Under the pieces are notes generated by a model. The model was not told the origin of the DNA, made no database searches, and saw nothing but the letters and a program-made list of their open reading frames with translations. Of a DNA stretch of 64,000 nucleotides, positions 1 through 8,898 are shown piece after piece. Position 1 is the stretch's first letter, and each line of letters starts with the position of its first letter. The position numbers and the translations under genes were made by a program. The stretch comes from Coenobita brevimanus (Eukaryota > Arthropoda > Malacostraca > Decapoda > Coenobitidae). Where the stretch lies: positions 8,104,895 to 8,168,894 of the forward strand of contig CM064658.1 in the NCBI GenBank assembly GCA_032717465.1, read 5' to 3'.

Positions 1-605
1 AATTCATCATATGTCCTAGCCTTGAGGAGCTTATCTGATCTCTGTAAATTGCTTGCTGGACATCTTTCCTGGCTTATGCAAGATGAAAAAATGGCAATTT
101 TCTCTTGTTCATCGAGGATGTGTCGCTTGATAAAGATTTGTTCACACTGACTGACCAATGAAATGACGTCAATACGATCTTTTTCTGTGCCAGAGAATTT
201 TGGGGCAGTTTTATCTTCATGGTAAACATAAACATGAGGTGGGGATGTTTGATCCGCGGTATTTGTTGCGTTATTCATTTTCACTGTTTGCTCTGTTAAT
301 TTAACTTGAACTTGTTTATCGTTGTGTGAGGGAATGGTGGAATAGGTTCGGCCAGAACGGTGAACCTTGTTAAGTATATTGGCATACGTGTGCAAGTCGG
401 CGACAAAGTCCTCACTTGCTACGTCAGAGGGGGTTTCCCACTCATCATCTAGAACTGACGTATTTGTTTCTTGATCTTTAGTTTGTGTTGAGTTTTGTAC
501 AGTGGGTGTGTTGCCTTGGTGCTCTCCTAATTGTGAATCCGTTGTTGGAGCTAATTGTGTTTCATCTGGTATTAATGTGGGTGGTGGCAAAACTATCCCT
601 GTCAT
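1..605 (-). CDS. gag-like protein, 5' part of an LTR retrotransposon (open at window edge)
   Basis: On the minus strand an ATG at 603-605 opens a frame with no stop for about 201 codons to base 1. The first ~125 residues are acidic and Thr/Ser-rich and include RSGRTYSTIP. The last ~65 residues (APKFSGTEKDRIDV, then a hydrophobic-polar helix-like stretch) resemble the start of a Ty3/gypsy-type capsid domain, where PKFSG-like motifs are common. The second LTR element in this window has the equivalent motif RSGHTYSTVP in its gag N-terminus, which supports a shared lineage. Gag would package the element RNA in cytoplasmic particles. The nucleocapsid and pol would lie beyond the left edge. A leader and LTR follow in the expected order at higher coordinates. 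The gag call is moderately sure; the exact clade is not. Confidence 0.65.
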   Translation of the reverse strand, partial: MTGIVLPPPTLIPDETQLAPTTDSQLGEHQGNTPTVQNSTQTKDQETNTSVLDDEWETPSDVASEDFVADLHTYANILNKVHRSGRTYSTIPSHNDKQVQVKLTEQTVKMNNATNTADQTSPPHVYVYHEDKTAPKFSGTEKDRIDVISLVSQCEQIFIKRHILDEQEKIAIFSSCISQERCPASNLQRSDKLLKARTYDE

Positions 606-1556
606 TAAGATATGGTGTTATGAAATATGCCTTTTGTTTTTGTCCCAACTAAATAGATGAGTAAATGAGTTGTAATAAATGATAGATAGTGAGTGTATAA
701 GTGTATATATAGAAATAAGTAAAGGAGTTGAATATACCTAATTTTAGCACTGAGAAGAAATGAGTAAGTATAATTTCACCCACTTGATACAGATCGGAGA
801 GGCTTGTCGATGCAACTGTCGATCTCGGAAGAAAAATGCAGGGTTGATTGAAGATCTCTTGATAATTCTAGGGCTGTGTTGATGGACGATATTACTCAGG
901 AAATTCCATGGCCTGGTGCTTGTGGTGGTTAACAGCTGTAGTCACAGGCAAACCATAGCATAGAATGTCGAATTTCCAACTCAGTACTGTGGAAATAAAT
1001 GAGTATGAGTAGGAGCTATGTGAATAATGAGTAATGAGTAGTGGGTGAGAAGTGCCTGGTGTCAGTCACACTTTGATTGGCGTGGCCTTATGTCAGCAAA
1101 CTCGCGTGGTGATGTCATCTCAGGAGGTACACATGGTGACTTTGGCTTCCCACACTGGTAGCTGTGGTGAGTAACTGAGTAGCAATGCGTAACCTGGGTG
1201 AAGAAAGGTGAGTAAGATGTGTTATAAATGTGGCTCCGGTGTTTTGCTGTGTGTCTTGACCTCTGCGTCAGCGATGGAGGTAGGCGGGAGAGAGTGTTGG
1301 GGTTTTGTGTGCTTGTTGCTTTGGTCTTTCATTTTCTTTACTTGCTTTGTTTTTATTCTTCTTGCTGCTGCTTGAAGTTACGTGAAGATTATAGAGTTGT
1401 TTTGTAGACTTGTAGGCTCATAGGCTTGTAGGCTCGTAGGTTGTATTTTGTAGGAATTCAATGTAGAACTGAAGCTAATCTTCTAGAGTTTCGCCTGCTT
1501 TTGTAGAAATTCACTGTAGATTCGTAGACGAGGTCCGTACGTTCGCTGCCTCCAAA
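606..1556 (-). other. Untranslated leader between LTR and gag of the left-edge element
   Basis: About 950 bp separate the gag-like ATG from the LTR end at 1557. Directly next to the LTR, on the minus strand, is TTTGGAGGCAGCGAACG, in the place of a tRNA primer-binding site (TGG two bases in). The primer tRNA was not identified. No convincing ORF is visible; the 45-kb element has a similarly long leader. Confidence 0.45.
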
Positions 1557-2084
1557 TGTGACTCTCGATTCTTGTAGTAGGAGTTAAAGATGAATACAGG
1601 GAGTTGATCTTAATTTATTATCTTCAGAGAAAATCTAAGTTGAGCAGGGTATGTCTTACAGAGACTTAATATACTAAGTAAGTCTAGTTGGACCCCTCTT
1701 CTTGTTCACTCTCTCCACTACCTGTCGGTTCTATAGCTAGCCTCCTTCCGAGCTCTGCTTCCTAAATTCTGGTGTAGCAGGGGTGGTGTCACGTGTGTTA
1801 CACTGTTGTTGGAATGTTCTAGAAACCTGTATGTGAGTATGTGTGTATGTGTGTGTATGGTCACTAGGCATTGTTCATATGCTGTCTCACTGACACACTA
1901 CCTATATCATCCCCTGACTTGCTGCTTCCAGTGTATTGTCAACATTTCCTCAGTTACACTTGCAAGCTCATTTCCCATTCCCAGGCTTGCCTGGTGCTCT
2001 GTCTGTCTATCTATTTATCTATCTATCTATCATGTTTTCTATAATTAATTGTATTTATAATGTGCATGTATGCATTTCACAACA
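1557..2084 (-). repeat. 5' LTR of the left-edge retrotransposon (minus orientation)
   Basis: This ~528-bp block recurs, inverted and nearly identical, at 2278-2796. Read on the minus strand it ends in CACA directly before the primer-site candidate, as an LTR should. Its start is less certain: the two copies match well up to about 2062 and both appear to begin TGTT, which puts the edge near 2084. It contains a short GATA-type simple repeat and TG-rich tract. Confidence 0.6.
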
Positions 2085-2277
2085 ATAACCCATGTACATA
2101 CTGTATTACAGTTATATAAATAGTTTACCTTTAGTGCGTAATGTAATATTACTAGATCATTGCAATTTACTATGAATATTATATGTATACAATATTATAA
2201 TCAATATTATGTACTAAAAGATTAACATATGTCAGTGATAATTACTGTCGGAGGACCTCCAGCGCGTGACCGAGCAA
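2085..2277. other. AT-rich spacer between the two facing LTRs
   Basis: About 190 bp of AT-rich DNA with no ORF. Its right end looks like internal 3' sequence of the plus-strand element; the origin of the rest is unclear. Confidence 0.4.
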
Positions 2278-2796
2278 TGTTAGGACTCCATATTATAAAT
2301 ACAATTAATTATAGAAAACATGATAGATAGATAGATAAATAGATAGATAGACAGAGCACCAGGCAAGCCTGGGAATGGGAAATGAGCTTGCAAGTGTAAC
2401 TGAGGAAATGTTGACAATACACTGGAAGCAGCAAGTCAGGGGATGATATAGGTAGTGTGTCAGCGAGTAGCATACGAACAATGCCTAGTGACCATACACA
2501 CACATACACACATAATCACACACAGGTTTCTAGAACATTCCAACAACAGTGTAACACACGTGACACCACCCCTGCTACACCAGAATTTAGGAACCAGAGC
2601 TTAGAAGGAGGCTAGCTATAGAACCGCCAGGTAGTGGAGAGAGTGAACAAGAAGAGGGGTCCAACTAGACTTACTTAGTATATTAAGTCTCTGTAAGACA
2701 TACCCTGCTCAACTTAGATTTTCTCTGAAGATAATAAATTAAGATCAACTCCCTGTATTCATCTTTAACTCCTACTACAAGAATCGAGAGTCACAC
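2278..2796 (+). repeat. Facing LTR copy, plus orientation (3' LTR or solo-LTR remnant)
   Basis: It begins TGTTAGG and ends GAGTCACA, matching the reverse complement of 1557-2084 over ~505 bp with few differences. The bases just upstream, GTGACCGAGCAA, parallel GTGGCCGAGCGA next to the 3' LTR of the 45-kb element. This suggests the copy carries a little internal 3' sequence and is the 3' LTR of a truncated plus-strand element. No primer-site-like sequence follows it. Confidence 0.55.
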
Positions 2797-2799
2797 ACC

Positions 2800-2897
2800 A
2801 TCATCTTGGTGCTTTCCTTCACCTCTTTTAATTTCTCGAGGCATATGGCCAGCGTCGGCAGCAGCACCCCCATGTAGGCCTTCTCCTCATCTTTTCA
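2800..2897 (-). pseudogene. Short coding-like fragment of unknown family
   Basis: The minus strand reads open for ~32 codons directly against the right LTR edge, with an amphipathic Leu/Lys-rich pattern (core YMGVLLPTLAICLEKLKEV). The pattern is reminiscent of helical C-terminal regions of hAT-type transposases, but it is too short to assign. It may be the sequence into which the LTR element inserted. Confidence 0.25.
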
Positions 2898-3599
2898 TTA
2901 TCACATGATGCATGAATATGAATAAATAAGATGTACCGGTACTGAGTACTGACAAAATATGCTTAAAAATGTATCATCGGTAGTAATTTCGGTACACGAA
3001 AAAAGTAGCGTCACTACTGCTACCAGTGCCTGAACTGTAACTCGGCACTTTTGTATGTTGGTACGCCCAGCTATGGTGAGTGCCAGCACCAGCCACTTTC
3101 TGATTAGTTTTCAAGTTTAGATTTCACATCAGTAGACGTTTTTTTTATGTTTGTGATACAGTTACTGTAACCATAATAAGAATTGATTGTATAATCATAT
3201 TTCAATAAAAGTTGCACAAGTAACGTTGCTCACTTTTTTGCTAATGTGTCTCACGGTCACATGCCTTAACAGCACAACAGTTATTAGCAAAAGTCAAATT
3301 TGCTAGGTATGGTGATGATCCTTATCTATTAACATATTATTGGTAGGAAGCACTCTTTGATCGAACCAGTCAAATCACAGACTTATTGAAATTACTTATG
3401 CCAACTACAGGAGGGGGTAGCAGTGTGGTAACGTTCCTTATGGAACTTTTGAAAGTATGTATAACATCCAAATTAAAACATGCAGACAATCTGACTGTGC
3501 CATGATGTAGGATGAAGTGTTTATTATATAGCTTGCAAAAACCATTTGTTTATATTTCATACTTTTGCAGATATAACAGAATAATTCAATAACTTGTTT
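2898..3599. other. No gene seen
   Basis: AT-rich sequence with scattered short ORFs on both strands and no recognisable protein motif, RNA gene or repeat shared with the rest of the window. Confidence 0.5.
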
Positions 3600-3810
3600 C
3601 CAAATGTCATGCTGCCTGTTTCTTCCTTAGCCTTTATCATTCTTTTTCTGTGCCTACCCTCCTCTCTTTGTATTTCTCCCATCTTTCCTATCACTTCTTA
3701 TTGCTTTTCTTTCCCTTACAGGTAGCTTTACATCAAGTGACAAGCCAAATGGTTTTCTGGAAGCCAAGAAGCACTTTACAATGCTGGGTGGTAACCACAT
3801 AACCAAACAA
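3600..3810 (+). repeat. Interspersed repeat S2, 5' half
   Basis: A pyrimidine-rich stretch is followed by a block (GTGACAAGCCAAATGG to ATAACCAA) that recurs at 15950-16290 and inverted at 59690-60110. Here the copy stops at the mariner TA site, before the tRNA-like part seen in the other copies. Confidence 0.55.
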
Positions 3811-3812
3811 TA

Positions 3813-5210
3813 CAGTGCTCGGCAAAATTATCAAGCGCCTACCGCCGGGCGCGCAATACTTATGGCCAAAAAAGAATCACCCATTTTTGGTGGTAAAAAT
3901 TGAGCCACAAGTTTGCGGCGCTAGCATGACGTCATGGTAGCCTGAGGCCTTCCGACGCGCTGGTTGGTTCCCACCTCAGTTGCCCACGGGCTGCCTGAGA
4001 GAGAGGAACTCCGCTGCGTCTCCCTCTCTTTTTGCGCCCTTTTTTACCAAGTGTCCCGCAGTGTTTTGACTTTCGCCACTTTGTTATGGCACCTACCCGT
4101 GAACTATCGAGTGAAATCATATCCCAGATCATTGCTCTGAAGGAGGCTGGCCACCAGACAAAGGAAATTAGTGAATTGGTTGGTGTGGCTCGATCGACAG
4201 TGTGTCGGTGGTGCACGCGGTTTCGAGTGGAAAACAGTGGTGAAGTTCCCACAGAGAAACCACGATCTGGTAGGCCTAGGAAAACTTCCCCAAGGTTTGT
4301 TAATGTTTTAAAACGTGCAATGGAGTATAATCCTCATGTGAGTGCAAGGAAAATAAAGGAGAGCAACCCGGAAGTGTTTGGTGAGGTGTCTGTGAGAACA
4401 GTGTCTCGTAGGGTCCATGAACTTGGTTACACAAGTCACAGGCCCGTGAGAAAGCCTCTTCTCACAAAAAACCAGCGACTTCGTAGGCTTGCCTTTGCTA
4501 ACAGATATCTTAACTGGGGTGAGGAGCAATAATTGTCAGTATTGTTGTCTGATGAGGCAACGTTTAGTGTCACCTGTAACAGAGGAGCACGTGTGTACCG
4601 ACGCAAAGGTAGTGACCCACTTGACCCGCAGTATGTAGAAAGCACAGTTAAACATCCTGATTCACTCATGGTATGGGGTTGTTTCTCAGGGAAGGGTTTG
4701 GGGAAGCTTGTTGTACTTCCCAAGAACCTTAGAGTGAATCAGGATGTTTACCTGGAGCTTCTCTGTGATCATTTACCAGACTCCTTCGAGCTAACAGGTG
4801 CACGAGTGTTTCAGCAGGACGGTGCACCTGCTCACAAGGCCAAATCAATCACCAGTTGGCTTCGTGACTGCGAGGTATTGTTCATGAAAGACTGGCCAGG
4901 AAATAGCCCAGACCTCAACCCGATATAAAACCTTTGGTACCTCGTAAAGAAGAGTCTCCAAGGGAAGGACGTGAGCTCTCTGCCTAAGCTGGAAGCCGCC
5001 ATTCGTGACTCCTGGGACAAAATACCCCTCCAACACCTCAGGAGCCTCGCCCTTTCACTTCCAAGACATCTCATGTCCGTGAAGAAGCATAAAGGATACC
5101 CTACAAAGCACTAGAAGTAAATGAAATGCATTATTTATATGTTTTTTCAGTGTTGAAAGGTTTGTTTCGTAGGAGGGACGCAGGGCGCTCGATACCTCTG
5201 ACGAGCACTG
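3813..5210 (+). mobile_element. Complete Tc1/mariner-type transposon, inactivated
   Basis: The element is 1398 bp and flanked by TA on both sides (3811-3812 and 5211-5212), the target duplication of this superfamily. Its ends are imperfect inverted repeats of ~26 bp beginning CAGTGCTCG (CAGTGCTCGGCAAAATTATC on the left, CAGTGCTCGTCAGAGGTATC from the right). One transposase frame fills most of the interior. Termini and frame are preserved but the gene is broken by point stops, so it looks like a fairly young dead copy. Confidence 0.9.
4086..5114 (+). pseudogene. Tc1/mariner transposase with two in-frame stop codons
   Basis: A 343-codon frame runs from ATG 4086 to TAG 5112-5114 with no frameshift, close to the usual ~340 residues. 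Residues ~1-110 form the paired helix-turn-helix region (ISELVGVARSTVCRW, then SGRPRKTS as a GRPR-type hook). The catalytic domain shows D156 in LLSDEATF and D245 in FQQDGAPAHK. Stop 1 is TAA at 4530-4532 (codon 149), just before the catalytic core. Stop 2 is TAA at 4926-4928 (codon 281), in NPI-stop-NLW, exactly where the third catalytic acidic residue (normally Glu) belongs. The spacing from D245 to that codon is 35 residues. The protein would bind the inverted repeats and cut and paste the element, but as written it cannot. Sure of family; subfamily unresolved. Confidence 0.9.
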
Positions 5211-5218
5211 TACGTGCT

Positions 5219-5347
5219 CCCTACATGTCAACAAGTGGGTTGGTGGAGGGTTAGTGCCCCTCCCTGTAAAACAAATAACTCAAAGTCAAATGACCACCCC
5301 TTACGGGATTATGGCGTCTGGCAGTAGATAGATAGATAGATAGATAG
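5219..5347 (+). mobile_element. 5S-type SINE, 3' part, with GATA tail
   Basis: From CCCTACATGTC onward this matches the copy at 26506-26670 (AGTGCCCCTCCCTGTAAAAC, then ACCACCCC, then GTCTGGCA). It ends in a (GATA)n tail. The 5S-like head is missing, so the copy is 5'-truncated. Its last ~40 bp resemble the LINE B 3' end. Confidence 0.65.
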
Positions 5348-5779
5348 TCTCTGAATGTAACGTTCCTCACGATGGAATGACCCAAGATGAAAATGAGTAC
5401 TATAGCTACAGTACAGTATTTGAATTGGATGATAATGTTCTGTAGTATTTCTTGAATTTTAAATTCAGTCAGTATGATAATGAATCAAGTAATAAAAAAT
5501 GTTTGTATTCTGGAGCAAGATACCGGTAATGATAGTGACCATATTGTACTGCAGTATTTCTGTTGTCTTGAGAGTGGGTTGTGGCAATTACCCTTGCCAT
5601 GAATATAATACAGGTACCATACGCTTCCTGTAAAAAAGTCTTGACACCACAGGTAATGGTTGTTGCAAAATGTTTGATTCCAGCCCATTACGGTAAACCT
5701 GCTTTCATGAGGATGCATTGTATTGCTTACTTGTTACATTTCCTTGTCAATAGTATTATAATATAAATATTCAGGTGAT
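5348..5779. other. No gene seen
   Basis: Low-complexity AT-rich sequence with short ORFs on both strands and no recognised family. Confidence 0.5.
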
Positions 5780-5798
5780 CTATCTATCTATTTGTTGC

Positions 5799-6126
5799 CA
5801 ACAGATCGGTAGAGAGGCGGCTTTCAGTCCTGATGGACCCAGGTTCGAATCCAGGCTGGGGCAGGGAACAGTTTAAGGATTTGAATTTCATAAAAAGCAG
5901 ACTTTCCTGATCTACCAGATGACCCGCCGACATGTCGAGAAAATACCCCCGCTAATACCAATACACCAGTCCTGTATGAGACAGCCCTAGCATGTATTCA
6001 GTATGGACGGTGGGTGTTAGCGCCGAAGTGGTGACATGTGGAGGTGTAGGAGGACTACTGGGCCTTGGGATAGGCTACTGCCCCCGAGATATAGGCCTTA
6101 AAGCCTTTGCCCAGAGTCGGACACAT

Positions 6127-6161
<35 letters not shown>
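5799..6161 (+). mobile_element. tRNA-derived SINE with poly(A) tail inside LINE B1
   Basis: GATCGGTAGAGAGGCGG followed ~30 bp later by GGTTCGAATCC gives RNA polymerase III A- and B-box candidates, as in tRNA-derived SINEs. A unique body of ~270 bp follows and ends in a ~33-bp A run (6129-6161). It splits the LINE B 3' end: GTTGCCA lies to the left and GATGCCTTAATCCC to the right. No clear target duplication could be set. Confidence 0.75.
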
Positions 6162-6163
<2 letters not shown>

Positions 6164-6269
6164 TGCCTTAATCCCATAAGGGGTGGCCATGAACAGATCG
6201 CCTCCATGTCGCCCTGTCCCCTGCCATTTCACTGCCCTGCTTCCAGCTCACACCCCCCTCTCTTATTTA

Positions 6270-8898
6270 CAGTAGGCTCGCACAGTGCACGAGAGATTGG
6301 ATGGTCCACGACCTCGCGCACTGTGAATACATAATCTTGTGAGAAAAATTACATATGGGGGGTACCCCCTCATACCTGGACATTTTTTGGCCCTTAGAGA
6401 CAAAATAAAGGTAAAATTTTTCGGACATTGTACTACAGATATAGCTACAATAACAAAAATATGGGTAGTCACCTTAACAACAGTAGACAACAGGCCTGAT
6501 AATCTTAAATAACGGGGGTTCCGAAGCATGGCAACACTTACAGCGCCGCACTCCCTGCTGCACCTCCCACCGCACCAACACTTCCCTCCACAGACTTCTC
6601 TTGAGCACCTTCCCCAGGAGCCTCAAAGTTACTCACTTCGGCCATAAACCCTCGAAGTCCTATGCTGACACTTCTGACATTGCATCCTCTTCATCCTCAA
6701 CAGGAACAGGAGCAGACGATGTAGCTGGTTCCTGAATTTCACTAACTTGAGCCCGCTGTGTGTAACTTATTACAAGTGTCTGTCTTCTTCTGTTTATTTC
6801 TTGCCTGTGCCCATCTGTGTAGAAACGGAAGAGTTTGTCGATACCAACCAGAACTTCCTCCATTCTTAGGCTGCTCACTTCCTGTTCTCTCACCTCTTCC
6901 TTGAGCTTATCCACGGCAGCAAGGATCTTGCTTGTTCTTGACATACACAGCTCAGTCCTGCCCTCCATCACACTAGGCTGCTCAACTTGACTCTGCCTGG
7001 CGTCGGGCTCTGCGTCAGCCTCGTCTATCCATTGCAACACTTCCTCGGGAGGCTGTTCCTCATTAGCAGCGTGCACTTCTCATATGTCCGCCAATGTAAC
7101 GTCCTCGACACCTGGTACAGCTTGTGCTGCTGTCAGTGTTGCTGCCTCGGCCTCAGCCGGTGGTTGAATGGCCGTCTCCTGGGTCGTGCATAAGCGAGAC
7201 ACGAGCATTCACCACGCATGGTTCACCGTTGCAGATGTAATCTGGTGCCAGGCTTGTAGGAGAAATTCAACTGCGTCCCTCACTGAAAAATGACACCAAA
7301 ATGCCTCAACAGTCATGGCACCTGTGGCGGGTCGGGATACAGCTGCTGACGGAGATGAAACGGGAGCAGGTGCCTCATCGAGGTCTTCATCGTGATCTTC
7401 TTGTAGGGCATGAAGCTCCTCTTGTGTGTCGGTCTTCCTGCATAGGTAGTCGTACACTTGCTTATGGTAGAAGTGCTTCACATTGGCGATCAGTTCTTGA
7501 ACCAGTGGCTGCATTAGTGACGTCGTGCAGGGCGACAGAAACACAACACGACAATCCTTGTGCAGATCATCTAGGTATGGAGGGTGACTTGGTGCATTGT
7601 CAAGCACAAGGAGCATCTTAAATGGAATGCCCAGTTCCCGACACTTGGCCCTGGCATCAGGGACGCAGCGCCTCATTAACCAGTCTGCCATAATGTTCCC
7701 GGTCATCCAGCCATTTGCAGACTTGTACCAGTACACGCCACTTGAGTCCATGTTCTTGAGGTTTTTGTAGCACCTTGGGTGTGAAGCTGTGTGTACAACA
7801 ACTGGCCTCATCTTGTGGCTCCCAGACAGGTTTACAGTGAACATTACCGTCATCTTACACATCTGGAGCTTGCGACCAGGGGCTTGTTTCTGTGTTTTAG
7901 CGATGTAAGTTGATTTGGGCATGGCCTTGTAGTATAATGATGTTTCATCGATGTTGTAGATTGGTCCTGGGTGTACTGTCCCTTTTCAAGAAGCGCTTTA
8001 AATATCGCAGGATAGTCTCTCGCAGCCAGCTCGTCGGCAGAGGCACATTCACCAGACACTTTGACGTGACGGAGTTCCTTGCGCTTGAGAAAATGGTCCA
8101 GCCATCCAACCTATGCCTTGAAAGGTTTGTCCATATTTAACTTGCGAGATGCTGCCTTGTAAAAGAGCTTGGCTTGGTTCCGACTAAATCTGCCATTCAG
8201 TGGAACACCTTCCTTCTCCTTCCTCATTATGAAGGTGGCAAGATACCATTCCATTAGTATCATCGCATGATATCCCACCCATGAACGGCCATTAGTATCA
8301 TCGCATTTTATCCCACCCATGAACGGCCGTCTAGGTCAGAGGCACCATATGTCTTCACTAGAGCCCTTATGGCATCACGGTTCTTCCACACTGTTCTCAC
8401 TGTTGATTCAGCCAGTCCCAGGGCTTTCTCGATGGCGGTGTTTCCTTGACCCCCCTCCTTCATCTTGATGATCTCTAACTTGATGGCATGCGTCAGAAGT
8501 TTCTTAACTCTTGGGGTTGGTGCCATGGTGCGGTGAAGTACAGGCCAGGATGGAGTAGCAAAAAAAAACGCCACACGTTGTATGCGTCAGGTTAGCTGTA
8601 GAGAGCGGATCCGCACTGTGCACGAGCCAGGACTGTTATGGCGTGCCTGCTGCCTTGTACCCCAAGCTGCACAGTAGAATGCCCGGAAATTTCTGCACAT
8701 CAACGTGACGACACGCGATGCGTTGTGTGAGGCGTGGTCGCGTATTAATAGAAAATGGCATTTTTGAACCACTCCTTGCCTCTGCCTCGCATTCTGTGAG
8801 ATAAACTCGTGCATTCAAGGGTTTTGGTTATGATTTTTGGTCACTCGCACACAATGCGAATCGTGCACTGTGATGACGCGCACTGTGCAAGCCTACTG
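6270..8898 (-). mobile_element. Tigger/pogo-type DNA transposon inside LINE B1
   Basis: The element is 2629 bp, with TA on both sides (6268-6269, 8899-8900). Its inverted ends start CAGTAGGCTCGCACAGTGC on the left and CAGTAGGCTTGCACAGTGC from the right. It interrupts LINE B between CTCTCTTATT and CCTCTCCACC, a junction that is continuous in the copy at 61120-61160. It carries a Tigger-type transposase on the minus strand. Inside, a ~33-bp segment is duplicated in tandem at 8250-8322. Confidence 0.88.
6660..8526 (-). pseudogene. Tigger/pogo (CENP-B-like) transposase, broken
   Basis: The minus-strand ATG at 8524-8526 starts MAPTPRVKK, followed by a CENP-B/pogo-type helix-turn-helix (IEKALGLAESTVRTVWKN, 8400-8460) and a second DNA-binding module (FSRNQAKLFYKAA, near 8170). 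The DDE_1 core follows: first Asp in YNIDETSLYYK (near 7950) and second in LLVLDNAPSHP (near 7600). The third motif reads MQPLVQELI where this family normally has MQPLDQG, so the third catalytic Asp is Val. An acidic C-terminal extension ends at 6660. Frameshifts (near 8310, 8110, 7900) and stops (7209-7211, then in the extension) break the frame. Such proteins bind the element ends in the nucleus and catalyse transposition. The family call is firm. Confidence 0.85.

Noticed and set aside
5799..5870. Functional tRNA genes at the A/B-box sites (also 11480-11535 and 63850-63945)
   Set aside because: The boxes are present but no cloverleaf with paired acceptor stem could be drawn.
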